Numbered from the stretch's first letter, positions 17,185 through 26,587 are shown. The stretch: DNA of 64,000 nt from JACKJK01 sp046159835 (GCF_046159835.1 NZ_JBJXCY010000002.1:248001-312000); one strand, 5' to 3'. The notes: a model not told the origin generated them from the letters alone. Numbers and translations: made by a program.

Positions 17185-19374
17185 ATGCGTGGCAGATACC
17201 TTGCCCTGGCAAGTCTCCTTGTCGTCGTCGCCTTTGCGGCCGGCATCGCTCTTGAACGTTTCCAGCTTGGCTCGACCGGCGAAGACGCTGGCGGCCAGAA
17301 GGTCCTCTATTGGGTCGCGCCGATGGACCCGAATTTCCGCCGGGATGAACCCGGGAAATCCCCCATGGGCATGGATCTCGTTCCCGTCTACGAGGGGGAG
17401 GAGGCCGGTGGCGACCCGGCGGCGGTCGAGTTGTCCGGTGCCGAGGTCAACGCCATCGGTGTGCGCACCGCCGTCGCGCGCGTCGAAGAGGTCGCCCGGT
17501 CCATCGAGACAGTCGGCTTCGTGCGCTACAACGAGCACCTGACCAGCCACATCCACACGCGGGTCGAAGGGTGGATCGAGCGCCTCGGCGTGCGTGCGAT
17601 CGGCGACCGAGTTGCCAAGGGCGACACCCTGTTCACGATGTATGCCCCCGACGTGACGATCGGGAGCTCGGAACTCGTGCGCGCCGTGCGCCGCGGAAAC
17701 GCTCTGGAGATAGAGATCACGCGCAAGAAATTGCGCAACCTGGGCGTACCGGAATCCGAGATCGACCGGATGGCCGCCAGCGACGTACCGATACACGAAT
17801 TCCATGTCTTCGCGCCGCGCGACGGCGTGGTGACGGCGCTGGAAGCGGCAGACGGCATGTTCCTCAAGCCAGACGTGCGCGCCATGACGATTTCCGACCT
17901 TTCGGAAGTCTGGCTCCTGGTCGATGTCTTCGAGCGCGACATCGGCCGACTGTCGTCGCGAAAGACCGCGACGGCGCAGTTCGAGCACCTGCCCGGAAAG
18001 GTGTTCGAGGGCACCATCGACTACATTTATCCCGAACTCGACCGCACCACGCGAACGCTGCCCATCCGGCTGAGCTTCGACAACGCCGAGGGCGACCTGC
18101 GCCCGAACATGTACGGGCAGGTGAAGCTGGAGCCGGAAGGCACGCGCGAGGCGCTGACCGTACCGATGGAAAGCGTCATCCGCACCGGCCGGGCCGAGCG
18201 CGTCGTGATCAAGCAGCCGGATGGCAGCTTCAAGCCGCGTCTGGTTACGACCGGTCTCAATGACAGTTTCGGCGGTGGCGGGCGCACCGAGATCGTGCAG
18301 GGACTGGCCGCCGGCGAGGAGGTCGTCGCCTCGGCGCAATTCCTCATCGACAGCGAAAGCGCGCTGAATGCCGGGATCCTGCGCATGGCGCCGACAAAGT
18401 CGGAGCCGGCAGCGGGCAAGGGTACGCTGGTTCATCTCGACAAGGACAGGCGCATCGCCGAAATCGCCCATGAGGCTCTGCCGAGCCTTGACTGGCCGGC
18501 GATGACGACGCGGTTCGCACTGGCGTCAGACGTCGCCTACGACCGGCTGGAAGACGGTCAGGAGGTCAAGTTTTCAGCCGTTCGCGGCGCCGACAACCTT
18601 CTCGCGCTGCACGACCTGCGACCCGACGACGGTGTCGATGCGGTCGGCACCGGCATCGTCAAGGCGATCACCGACGACGGGAAGATCAACCTGAGCCACG
18701 ATCCGATTCCCGCGCTCGGCTGGCCGGCGATGCAGATGGACATGCCGGTTCGCGATGTCGAACTGGGTTCCGTTCCGCTCGACGAACCCATCCGCTTCGA
18801 CCTCGTGAAGGGCGAAGGCGGCACCTTCATCGTGACGGCTATCCGAGCCGCAGGTGACGAACCCGAGATGGCCGAGGACGCGCAGGACAAGGAGACCGCC
18901 ATGCCTGCCGACATGCGGCTGATGGTGACGGAGGGCACGATCAATGCGGTCGATGCCGCCAAACGGTCCGCCAACGTCACTCACGGACCGCTGACCGACA
19001 TCGGCATGCCCGGCATGACGATGGACTTCCCGCTGGCCGAGGGCCTGAAGGCGGACACGCTGAAGGAAGGAGCGGCAACGGTGACCATCGGTCTCAGGGC
19101 GGACGGTCGCATGGTGCTCGCCGATGCTAAGGCCGCCAAGCCGCCCATGAAGACCATCGGCACCATCAACAGCGTCAATATGGAATCACGCACCGCCAAC
19201 ATCACCCACGGACCTCTGGCCGATATCGGGATGCCGGGAATGACGATGGATTTCCCGGTGGCCGAAGGCATCGACGTTGAAACCTTGCCGCGCGACGTCG
19301 AGATCGAGTTGCACCTTCAGCAGAACCCGGACTTCTCGCTGATGCTGACGGGCTACGCGGAGGGCCGGTCATGA
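17185..19374 (+). CDS. cusB: CusB-like efflux adaptor fused to four CusF-like units
   Basis: A 729-residue periplasmic adaptor of a heavy-metal RND pump. An N-terminal anchor helix is followed by a heavy-metal-binding segment (YWVAPMDPNFRRDEPGKSPM, about 51-70) and the lipoyl, barrel and membrane-proximal adaptor parts (about 85-405). The C-terminal ~315 residues hold four CusF-like repeats. CusF binds Cu(I)/Ag(I) through His, Trp, Met, Met at spacing +8, +3, +2. Repeat 2 keeps all four (H505, W513, M516, M518). Repeats 3 and 4 have Met in place of Trp (H600, M608, M611, M613; H675, M683, M686, M688). Repeat 1 has H429, W437, M440 but Thr442. Its stop overlaps cusA. Confidence 0.93.
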   Translation: MRGRYLALASLLVVVAFAAGIALERFQLGSTGEDAGGQKVLYWVAPMDPNFRRDEPGKSPMGMDLVPVYEGEEAGGDPAAVELSGAEVNAIGVRTAVARVEEVARSIETVGFVRYNEHLTSHIHTRVEGWIERLGVRAIGDRVAKGDTLFTMYAPDVTIGSSELVRAVRRGNALEIEITRKKLRNLGVPESEIDRMAASDVPIHEFHVFAPRDGVVTALEAADGMFLKPDVRAMTISDLSEVWLLVDVFERDIGRLSSRKTATAQFEHLPGKVFEGTIDYIYPELDRTTRTLPIRLSFDNAEGDLRPNMYGQVKLEPEGTREALTVPMESVIRTGRAERVVIKQPDGSFKPRLVTTGLNDSFGGGGRTEIVQGLAAGEEVVASAQFLIDSESALNAGILRMAPTKSEPAAGKGTLVHLDKDRRIAEIAHEALPSLDWPAMTTRFALASDVAYDRLEDGQEVKFSAVRGADNLLALHDLRPDDGVDAVGTGIVKAITDDGKINLSHDPIPALGWPAMQMDMPVRDVELGSVPLDEPIRFDLVKGEGGTFIVTAIRAAGDEPEMAEDAQDKETAMPADMRLMVTEGTINAVDAAKRSANVTHGPLTDIGMPGMTMDFPLAEGLKADTLKEGAATVTIGLRADGRMVLADAKAAKPPMKTIGTINSVNMESRTANITHGPLADIGMPGMTMDFPVAEGIDVETLPRDVEIELHLQQNPDFSLMLTGYAEGRS

Positions 19375-22300
19375 TCCCCGCAATCATCCGCCTGTCCATC
19401 GCCAACCGAGCCATCGTGATCGCGCTGGCGCTGATGCTGGCGGTCGCCGGCATCTGGGCTGCGCGCGAGACTCCCATCGATGCCATTCCCGACTTGTCCG
19501 ACGTCCAGGTGATCATCAAGACACCCTATGCCGGCCAGGCACCGCAGGTGGTTGAAGACCAGGTCACCTATCCGATCACCACGGCGATGCTCGCCGTGCC
19601 GGGCGCAAAGGACGTGCGCGGCTTCTCCTTCTTCGGGGATTCCTACGTCTATGTCGTGTTCGAGGACGGCACCGACCTCTACTGGGCGCGCTCGCGGGTG
19701 CTGGAATACCTGGCACAGGTGCAGTCGCGGCTGCCGGACGGCGTTTCACCAGAACTGGGACCCGACGCCACCGGTGTGGGCTGGGTCTACCAGTACCTTC
19801 TCATCGATCGCACCGGGAAACACGACCTCGCGCAGCTTCGCACGATCCAGGACTGGTGGCTGAAATACGAGTTGCAGACCATCGAGGGCGTTTCGGAGGT
19901 CGCGACCATCGGCGGCATGGTCAAGCAGTACCAGGTGGTCGTCGATCCCAACAAGCTGCGCGCCTTCGGCATTCCGCTCCAGAAGGTGCGTGCAGCCATC
20001 GAGGCGTCCAACCGCGAGACGGGCGGCAGCGTCATCGAGATGGGCGAGGCGGAGTACATGGTCCGCGCCACCGGTTACGTGGACGAGCTTGCCGACCTTG
20101 CGCGCGTGCCGCTGGTGGTGAACGAGCGCGGCGCGCCGCTGATGCTCGGCGACGTGGCAGAATTGCGCCTCGGGCCGGAAATGCGGCGCGGCGTCGGCGA
20201 GTTTAACGGGGAAGGCGATGCCGTCGGCGGCGTCATCATCATGCGCTGGGGCGGCAACGCACTCTCCACAATTCGTGCGGTCGAGGATCGGATCGCTGAA
20301 TTGAAGCCGAACCTGCCCGAGGGCGTCCAGATCGTCACGACCTATGACCGCGCCGGCGTCATCGAACGGGCCATCGAGAACCTTCAAGGCAAGCTTGGCG
20401 AGGAATTCCTCGTCGTCGTGCTGGTCTGCGCGGCCTTCCTGCTGCACCTGCGCTCGTCGCTGGTGATCCTGTTCTTCCTGCCGCTCGGCGTGCTGGGCGC
20501 GGTGCTCATCATGAAGCTGCAGGGCGTGAACGCCAACATCATGAGCCTCGGCGGCATCGCGATTGCCATCGGGGCCATGGTCGATGCGGCCATCGTGATG
20601 ATCGAGGCCATGCACAGGCGCATGGAGAAGGAGAAGATCACGCCGGAGAACCGCTGGCGGATCGTTGCGGAATGCACCTCCGAGGTCGGGCCGTCGCTTT
20701 TCTTTGCGCTTGCGATCATCACCGTCAGCTTCCTGCCGGTCTTCGTGCTGGAGAGCCAGGAGGGCCGGCTGTTCAAGCCGCTGGCCTTCACCAAGACGTA
20801 CGCCATGGCGGCTGCAACGATCCTCTCGATCACGGTCGTGCCCGTGCTGATGGGCTATTTTGTGCGCGGGCGCATTCTGCCGGAGCGCCGCAACCCGCTG
20901 AACCGGCTGTGCATCGCCGCCTATCGCCCGTTTCTCGATGCAGCCGTCGCATGGCCCTGGGCCACGGTTGTGATGGCGTCTGCTGTCGTCGTGTCCATGT
21001 GGTGGCCGATGCAGCGGATCGGTACCGAGTTCATGCCGGAGCTGAACGAAGGGGATTTCCTCTACATGCCCTCACTCTATCCGGGCGTGTCCATCGGCAA
21101 GGCGCGCGAGGTGTTGCAGCAGACCGACCGGATGATCGCAACCGTTCCGGAGGTGAAGACAGTTCACGGCAAACTTGGCCGCGCCGATACCGCCACCGAC
21201 CCCGCACCGCTGACGATGATCGAGACAACGATCCAGCTCAAACCGCGCGAGGAATGGCGCGAGGGCATGACGATGGAGGGTATCCGCAATGCGCTCGACA
21301 AGGCCGTTCAGGTGCCCGGCGTCACCAATGTCTGGATCCAGCCGATCAAGAACCGGATCGACATGCTGGCCACCGGCATCAAGACCCCTGTCGGCGTGAA
21401 GGTCACCGGGGCCGATCTCAACGTGATCGAGAAAATCGCCGTCGACGTGGAACGCGCTGTTGGCGATATCGAGGGCACGGCCTCGGCCTATGCCGAGCGC
21501 CCGGTCGGCGGCCGGTTCATCGAGATCGACGTGAACCGCGAGGCGGCTGCCCGCTACATGATGTCGATCCGGGACGTGCAGGAAGTCGTGCAGACGGCCA
21601 TCGGCGGCATGCAGGTCTCCGAGAGCGTCGAAGGGCTGGAACGCTTCCCGATCAATCTTCGCTACCCGCAGGACTGGCGCAACAGCCCAGAGCGGCTGCG
21701 CGCCTTGCCCATCGTCACGCCGTCCGGCGCGCATCTTCCGCTGGAGGCGCTCGCCGAGGTGCGCATCGTCGATGGTCCCGGCATGATACGCTCGGAAAAC
21801 GCGCGGCGCACCGGCTTCGTTTTCATCGACATCGCCGGGCGCGATCTCGGCGGCTACGTGGAAGAAGCGCGCCGGGTTGTGGCGGAAACCGTCACGCTGC
21901 CGCCGGGATATTCCCTGACCTGGTCGGGCCAGTACGAGTACATACAGCGCGTGCAGGAGCGGCTGGTGCTCGTGGCGCCCGCGACGCTGCTGATCATCAC
22001 CCTGATGCTGTTCATGGCGTTCAACCGGGTGACGGAAGTCGCGATCATCCTGCTGGCGCTGCCGGTCTCGCTGGCCGGCGGCGTGTGGCTCATCTGGTAT
22101 CTCGACTTCGACATCTCGGTCGCGGTGCTCGTCGGCTTCATCGCGCTTGCCGGTGTCGCGGTGGAGACCGCCATTGTCATGCTGCTCTACCTCAACATTG
22201 CCTGGAACCGGCGGCTGGAAACCGCCGAGACCGAGATGCGGCTGCTGATGCGCAGCGATATCGAAGAAGTTGTCTTCGAGGGCGCGCTGCTGCGGCTTCG

Positions 22301-22544
22301 GCCCAAGATCATGACGGTCGCCACCATCTTTGCCGGGCTGATTCCGATCATGTTCGGCACGGCGACCGGTTCGGAGATCATGCAGCGCATCGCAGCGCCG
22401 ATGATCGGCGGAATGGCCACGGCCACGCTGCTCACGCTCCTCGTGATCCCCTCCATCTTCGTCATCTGGAAAGGTTTCGAGATCACGCGCATCAACGCCG
22501 CGATCTCCAACTTTCCCGCTTCTCCCCCGGTGCCCGCGGAATGA
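19371..22544 (+). CDS. cusA: Copper/silver RND efflux pump, CusA type
   Basis: A 1057-residue heavy-metal RND transporter that exports monovalent metal from the periplasm or cytosol through a CusB-linked channel. It has the standard layout: helix 1 near 11-30, a large periplasmic loop with ETPIDAIPDLSDVQVIIKTP, a helix bundle from ~340 with the family segment MVDAAIVMIEAMHRR, a second periplasmic loop and a second bundle from ~860. Cus-type Met positions are seen in APLTMIETTIQL (about residue 615) and NRIDMLATGIKTP (about 664), which favours Cu(I)/Ag(I) over Zn/Co. Its start overlaps the cusB stop. No outer-membrane CusC gene follows. Confidence 0.96.
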   Translation: MIPAIIRLSIANRAIVIALALMLAVAGIWAARETPIDAIPDLSDVQVIIKTPYAGQAPQVVEDQVTYPITTAMLAVPGAKDVRGFSFFGDSYVYVVFEDGTDLYWARSRVLEYLAQVQSRLPDGVSPELGPDATGVGWVYQYLLIDRTGKHDLAQLRTIQDWWLKYELQTIEGVSEVATIGGMVKQYQVVVDPNKLRAFGIPLQKVRAAIEASNRETGGSVIEMGEAEYMVRATGYVDELADLARVPLVVNERGAPLMLGDVAELRLGPEMRRGVGEFNGEGDAVGGVIIMRWGGNALSTIRAVEDRIAELKPNLPEGVQIVTTYDRAGVIERAIENLQGKLGEEFLVVVLVCAAFLLHLRSSLVILFFLPLGVLGAVLIMKLQGVNANIMSLGGIAIAIGAMVDAAIVMIEAMHRRMEKEKITPENRWRIVAECTSEVGPSLFFALAIITVSFLPVFVLESQEGRLFKPLAFTKTYAMAAATILSITVVPVLMGYFVRGRILPERRNPLNRLCIAAYRPFLDAAVAWPWATVVMASAVVVSMWWPMQRIGTEFMPELNEGDFLYMPSLYPGVSIGKAREVLQQTDRMIATVPEVKTVHGKLGRADTATDPAPLTMIETTIQLKPREEWREGMTMEGIRNALDKAVQVPGVTNVWIQPIKNRIDMLATGIKTPVGVKVTGADLNVIEKIAVDVERAVGDIEGTASAYAERPVGGRFIEIDVNREAAARYMMSIRDVQEVVQTAIGGMQVSESVEGLERFPINLRYPQDWRNSPERLRALPIVTPSGAHLPLEALAEVRIVDGPGMIRSENARRTGFVFIDIAGRDLGGYVEEARRVVAETVTLPPGYSLTWSGQYEYIQRVQERLVLVAPATLLIITLMLFMAFNRVTEVAIILLALPVSLAGGVWLIWYLDFDISVAVLVGFIALAGVAVETAIVMLLYLNIAWNRRLETAETEMRLLMRSDIEEVVFEGALLRLRPKIMTVATIFAGLIPIMFGTATGSEIMQRIAAPMIGGMATATLLTLLVIPSIFVIWKGFEITRINAAISNFPASPPVPAE

Positions 22545-22579
22545 TCCGCCGCCACCCCCACACCAAAGAAGGAAACCAC

Positions 22580-22906
22580 ATGCGCAAGCTGTTTCTGTCC
22601 CTTGCATTCACGACCGCCATGGCCACCAGCGCGGCTGCATCCGGCTCGGGCCACGAGCATGGCGGCCACGCCAACATGGCCGAAGGCGTGCACGCCACTG
22701 GCGAGGTTCACGCCATCACCGACAAGACCGTCAATGTCAGCCATGACCCGATTCCGTCGATCGGCTGGCCGGCCATGCGCATGGATCTGCCGCTGCTCGA
22801 AGGCGCCGATATCGACGGCGTGTCGGAAGGAGACAAGGTCATGATCATGCTCGAGAAGGGACCCGACGGCATGTACGGCGTGCGTGCGCTCGAAAGGTCC
22901 GAGTAA
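22580..22906 (+). CDS. cusF: Periplasmic copper/silver chaperone CusF
   Basis: A 108-residue secreted protein: signal peptide (about 1-21), a short His-rich linker (GSGHEHGGHANM) and one CusF OB-fold domain. All four metal ligands are kept in SHDPIPSIGWPAMRMD with the CusF spacing of +8, +3, +2. It delivers Cu(I)/Ag(I) to the CusB/CusA pump. It lies 35 bp after cusA with a GGAA ribosome site and belongs to the same operon. Its core is most like repeat 2 of the upstream CusB fusion. Confidence 0.93.
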   Translation: MRKLFLSLAFTTAMATSAAASGSGHEHGGHANMAEGVHATGEVHAITDKTVNVSHDPIPSIGWPAMRMDLPLLEGADIDGVSEGDKVMIMLEKGPDGMYGVRALERSE

Positions 22907-22986
22907 CCAAACAGGTCCGCGCGCCGGCGATTGCTGGCGCGCGGGTCCTTGCCACCGCCGATAGAGCCGCATCGAGGAGTTCCCAA

Positions 22987-23931
22987 TTGCACGAACAGAT
23001 GATGTCAGACGGGTGGCTGCACATGGCCCCGATGACGCTCGGGCTTGTGCTGCTGCTGGCCGTGGTGGTCGCCGCTGCGGTCTTCTTCCTCCGGATGCCA
23101 CGCAACCAGAGCCTGCTTTCGCGCGACCTGTCGCCCAGCAACCACGGCTGGGGTGCGCATCTGCCATTCGCCAAGCCGGCCCAATCCGGTGACTCGAGCC
23201 AGGACACGATCTTCGTCCTGCCGGATATCAGCAACTACACCCGCTTCATGACCGGCAACACGTTTGCCCTTGGCCATGCGCGCTACGTCGTCTTCTCGCT
23301 GATCGATGCCATGGTCGATGCTGCCTGTCGGACGATGAAGCTCTCCAAGCTCGAAGGCGATGCAGCATTGTTCTACGCAGACGCCGGCAAGCTTTCTCCC
23401 GAGCAGGCCGGCAACACGGTGCTGGCCATCATGGACGCATTCTTCCGCGAGCAGACGCGCCTTGTCGCCACAAACAAGTGTCCCTGTTCCACCTGCACGC
23501 AGATCGCCGATCTCGACCTCAAGGTCTTCGTGCATCGCGGCAAGGCCGCCCGGTTCGAATACCGTGGCGTGGTCGACCACTTCGGCACAGATGTCATCAT
23601 CATCCACCGCCTGATGAAAAACGGCGTCGGCAGCCATCGCTACGTCATGGTGACGGAGGCCGCGCGCGACGCGATCCGCCTGCCAGCGCACCTGTCGCGC
23701 GCAGCGCTCAGTGAAGTTCACGAACATATCGGCGCGGTTGAAGCGCACGTCTACGACCTCACCGGGAAAGAGCCGCCATTCGGCAGCCGACCTGAGGAAA
23801 CAAGCCGTGGTGCCTTGGCCGACTGGGCCGGAAAGTTCCGGCAGAATGCCCGCTCCATCACCGACACCTTCACACGCAGGGCTGCTCCACGCGATGGCCA
23901 GCCAATTCCAGCCAATCCACGAGAGGACTGA
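22987..23931 (+). CDS. Membrane-anchored DUF2652 cyclase-like protein
   Basis: A 314-residue protein starting at TTG 22987, chosen because GAGGAG at 22974-22979 is 7 bp away, whereas the ATG at 22999 is 19 bp away. One membrane helix spans about 16-37. The rest matches DUF2652, a family related in fold to class III nucleotide cyclases: FVLPDISNYTRF (D80) and KLEGDAALFY (D125) sit where cyclases place their metal-binding Asp residues. A Cys cluster C165-x-C167-x2-C170 lies between, next to DLKVFVHRGKA. A small-molecule signalling or metal-sensing role is possible, but activity is unproven. It ends 2 bp before the cytochrome c' start. Confidence 0.8.
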   Translation: MHEQMMSDGWLHMAPMTLGLVLLLAVVVAAAVFFLRMPRNQSLLSRDLSPSNHGWGAHLPFAKPAQSGDSSQDTIFVLPDISNYTRFMTGNTFALGHARYVVFSLIDAMVDAACRTMKLSKLEGDAALFYADAGKLSPEQAGNTVLAIMDAFFREQTRLVATNKCPCSTCTQIADLDLKVFVHRGKAARFEYRGVVDHFGTDVIIIHRLMKNGVGSHRYVMVTEAARDAIRLPAHLSRAALSEVHEHIGAVEAHVYDLTGKEPPFGSRPEETSRGALADWAGKFRQNARSITDTFTRRAAPRDGQPIPANPRED

Positions 23932-23933
23932 CC

Positions 23934-24461
23934 ATGAAACATCTTTCAATGCTCACACTGGGAGCAGCCATCGTTATTGCCGGTGCTAGTGCCGTCTATG
24001 CCCATAGCGGTGCGACCGGCGTTGTCGCCGAGCGCATGCACCACATGAAGATGATGGCGGATGCCATGAAGACCATGGGGCCGATGATGAAAGGCGCACA
24101 GCCGCTTAACGCGGAAACTGTCGAGAAGCAGGCCGCCATGATCCGCAGCCACGCCGGGGAAACCCTGAAGAAGGTCTTCCCGGAGGGCAGCCTCGACAGC
24201 CCGTCCGAGGCCATTCCCGCCATCTGGGAGGACTGGGACACGTTCGCCGCACTGGCTGACCGGCTGGAACTCTTTGCCCACGGTCTGGAACTTGCCGCCG
24301 GCGATGAAAGCCAGTCCGGTGCCGACGCGATGATGGACGTCAGTGAAATGGGCCAGATGTCGGCGGAAGAAATCGGCGCCATGCCCGCTGACGCGGTTTT
24401 CGGGATGATCGGCAAGACCTGCTCGGATTGCCACACCCAGTTCCGCCAGAAGAAGAGCTAG
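23934..24461 (+). CDS. Cytochrome c' (class II cytochrome c)
   Basis: A 175-residue secreted four-helix cytochrome. The signal peptide ends SAVYAHS (about residue 23); the mature N-terminus is Met/His-rich (MHHMKMMADAMKTMGPMM), which could bind copper. The single haem site is the C-terminal CSDCH (C163, C166, H167), the usual class II position. These proteins bind NO or CO or act as electron carriers. It is spaced 2 bp after the DUF2652 gene and 3 bp before the next cytochrome, so the three are one unit. Confidence 0.88.
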   Translation: MKHLSMLTLGAAIVIAGASAVYAHSGATGVVAERMHHMKMMADAMKTMGPMMKGAQPLNAETVEKQAAMIRSHAGETLKKVFPEGSLDSPSEAIPAIWEDWDTFAALADRLELFAHGLELAAGDESQSGADAMMDVSEMGQMSAEEIGAMPADAVFGMIGKTCSDCHTQFRQKKS

Positions 24462-24464
24462 GCA

Positions 24465-24944
24465 ATGTTTGGTTCGATCGGCGGCGATCGCGTGGTGGCG
24501 GTTGTCGCTGCGCTGGTCGCCGCAATGGTCGTGCTCGGGCTCGGTTGGCGCTTTATCTCGCCGGGCGAGTCCGCAGGCCTGCTCGAACCAGGTGACGACG
24601 CCATCGTCGCACAGGGCGAGGCGCTCTATGCGGACCATTGCGCCTCATGTCACGGCACGTCACTGGAAGGGGAGGCCGACTGGCGCAGTCGCAAGCCCGA
24701 TGGAATGCTCCCCGCACCGCCACACGATGAGTCGGGACACACCTGGCACCATCCCGACCAGATGCTGTTCGAGATCACCAAGTACGGCGTTCAGAGATTT
24801 GCAGGCGAGGACTACCGCTCCGACATGCCGGCCTATGAGGGCGTCCTGAGCGATGCCGAAATCATCGCCGTGCTCTCCTACATCAAGAGCCGTTGGAGCA
24901 GCGAGCTACAGGCGCGCCACGACACGCTGAACCAGCGTCCGTGA
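24465..24944 (+). CDS. Membrane-anchored class I cytochrome c
   Basis: A 159-residue mono-haem cytochrome c. An uncleaved N-terminal helix (about 10-27) anchors it to the inner membrane, facing the periplasm. The haem site CASCH follows YADH, and the later AGEDYRSDMPAYEG contains the Met that would be the sixth iron ligand. It resembles the cytochromes found at the end of copper-resistance clusters in Alphaproteobacteria. Likely role: electron transfer with the neighbouring cytochrome c', perhaps tied to copper redox chemistry; this is inference. Confidence 0.88.
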   Translation: MFGSIGGDRVVAVVAALVAAMVVLGLGWRFISPGESAGLLEPGDDAIVAQGEALYADHCASCHGTSLEGEADWRSRKPDGMLPAPPHDESGHTWHHPDQMLFEITKYGVQRFAGEDYRSDMPAYEGVLSDAEIIAVLSYIKSRWSSELQARHDTLNQRP

Positions 24945-25148
24945 TGAAGTGAGTTCGATCCTAGAGCGCATTTCCAGACCGGGAGTGGCCGCACCTATCG
25001 AGGGTTACCGCCCGCGCCATGAGACGAGGTCAAACGTGCATGTCGTATCGTGCGGCTCGGTTCTATCGTGTACCGCTTGCAAGGTGACCTACTAGCGAAG
25101 TGTCGGGAGCTCGCCCGCCCGTACTTGGAACGCCCCGGAATACGGTCC
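24945..25148. other. Boundary between cargo and island core genes
   Basis: No gene, tRNA or strong terminator was seen in these 204 bases. They separate the plus-strand metal cargo from the minus-strand recombination/replication-type genes and mark a visible drop in GC content to the right. Confidence 0.4.
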
Positions 25149-26252
25149 CTAAACCCGGGTGTCGGCGGACACTTCGCTGCCGGCCAAGATCTCCCATCCC
25201 CGCTTGGTCGGCACGAAGCAATGATCCACATTCAATGGGATTTCCGGCAGCGGCCGAACGGTCCGATCTGCAAACCATTTCCCAGCTGCCATCATTCGCC
25301 TGTCACCTGCCCCGACTTTGTCCAGGCATTCGCTCAGGGCGAGTACCGACTGGTCCCGTGCGGAGCTGAGATCCAATTGAACGCCGCGACCATGGTCACG
25401 AAGCATCATGGAGATATACGAAACCCTTCGGTCATCGCCCTGCCCCGCGGCGGAGAGAATGGCAGCCCACCATTCGCGGCTCCAGGGAGATGCGTGGAGC
25501 GTTTCAGATGCTTGGGCGTGAGGGGTGGTTGGCGGTGGCAATCCTTCCCAAAGACGCTCCTGCCAATACGTACCGCCGTTTGGCACAAAATCGCGGCCAA
25601 GACCCTTCAGCTGGCGAAGCCAATCTCCGTGGCGCTCAACGCCAACCCGCTGCTGCTCCGGAGTGCATGCATCGAATGCAATCATCATTTTTGAACAGCT
25701 TTCGAATGCACTGGTCGGATGTTTCTCCCGGAATCTATTGAACAGATTCTCTCGCTCTGCTCCCATTGCTTCCACAGCCCGACGTCCGTCTTGGCCTGCA
25801 TCGGGAGTTGGAGAGTTCGTGAGGAGTTCCTTTGGAGAGGTTATTACGCGGGGCACTTCGTACCCCACCCCAAAGGCATCAGATACCCCACCACTGGCTG
25901 CCAAATGCCCCACGCCAGCCAGCGGCTTGCGCAGTTTTTGCGTCGTGGATCTACCAAGGTCATCGGTACTTTCGGGGAAGCATGCCTGATATTGCTGCCG
26001 TCGCCACGCGCGGCCACGAAACTCGGCACTGGAGATCTCGATCCAACCCTTCCATACAGCGATTCTGAGGTGCTTGCGTACAGTCTTCCTCTGAAGGCTC
26101 GAGCGCTCCGCCAATATTTTGATCGACGGATAGCAACTTCCTCCATCCTTGTTCATGAACTCTGACAGAGTCCTCAGGACATTCTTGGTCGTCCCGTGCA
26201 ACGCGGACTTCGCCAAAGCCTGTCGCCATTGCCAAACACGTGAACTTCCCAC
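25149..26252 (-). CDS. HTH replication-type protein of the island
   Basis: A 367-residue protein starting at GTG 26252. Residues 10-70 form a winged helix of the HTH_36 kind found in plasmid and phage replication initiators (RTLSEFMNKDGGSCYPSIKI, then LQRKTVRKHLR). The rest is not recognised. It is the last of three minus-strand genes reading leftward from the tRNA-Lys end, the common position of replication/excision genes in small integrative elements. It could initiate replication of the excised circle; alternatively it is a DNA-binding regulator. Confidence 0.65.
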   Translation of the reverse strand: MGSSRVWQWRQALAKSALHGTTKNVLRTLSEFMNKDGGSCYPSIKILAERSSLQRKTVRKHLRIAVWKGWIEISSAEFRGRAWRRQQYQACFPESTDDLGRSTTQKLRKPLAGVGHLAASGGVSDAFGVGYEVPRVITSPKELLTNSPTPDAGQDGRRAVEAMGAERENLFNRFREKHPTSAFESCSKMMIAFDACTPEQQRVGVERHGDWLRQLKGLGRDFVPNGGTYWQERLWEGLPPPTTPHAQASETLHASPWSREWWAAILSAAGQGDDRRVSYISMMLRDHGRGVQLDLSSARDQSVLALSECLDKVGAGDRRMMAAGKWFADRTVRPLPEIPLNVDHCFVPTKRGWEILAGSEVSADTRV

Positions 26253-26285
26253 GTCGCTCTCCCGTTTCCGGTGGCTTGCGCGACG

Positions 26286-26486
26286 CTATGCGTCGCAGTC
26301 AGCCGTGGAACGGCGCTTGCGCGCGGTCAGCCAGGCATCAAGATCACCCTTGGAATAAACAACCAATCGGTGACCGAGCTTCATGAAGGGCGGACCATCG
26401 CCGGTGACGCGCATGCGGGCGAGTGTCGCCACCGAAAGGCAGGTGTAGTCGGCCGCGTCAGCTGGCTTGAGATAGACCGTTTCCAT
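26286..26486 (-). CDS. AlpA/excisionase-like HTH regulator
   Basis: A 66-residue single-domain winged helix of the HTH_17 / AlpA type: METVYLKPADAADYTCLSVA, then RVTGDGPPFMKLGHRLVVY and SKGDLDAWL. Such proteins act as excisionases or activate integrase expression in tRNA-borne elements. It lies 33 bp upstream of the replication-type gene on the same strand. It is the best candidate for the recombination directionality factor of this island. Confidence 0.82.
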   Translation of the reverse strand: METVYLKPADAADYTCLSVATLARMRVTGDGPPFMKLGHRLVVYSKGDLDAWLTARKRRSTADCDA

Positions 26487-26587
26487 AGCCGTTCGTCTCC
26501 ATCGGTTTCAGCAAGCATTGATGCGTTGCTGCCTCGAGGGAGCGGCGAATGGATCGCCCGGTCAAATTCAAATCCGGCCGATTTTTC

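Noticed and set aside
20672..22906. 744-codon open frame on the plus strand
   Set aside because: Overlaps cusA and cusF in another frame; Arg/Ala-rich with no domain.
25050..25694. Possible plus-strand gene beside the cytochrome
   Set aside because: Mostly antisense to the HTH replication-type gene; no family and no ribosome site.
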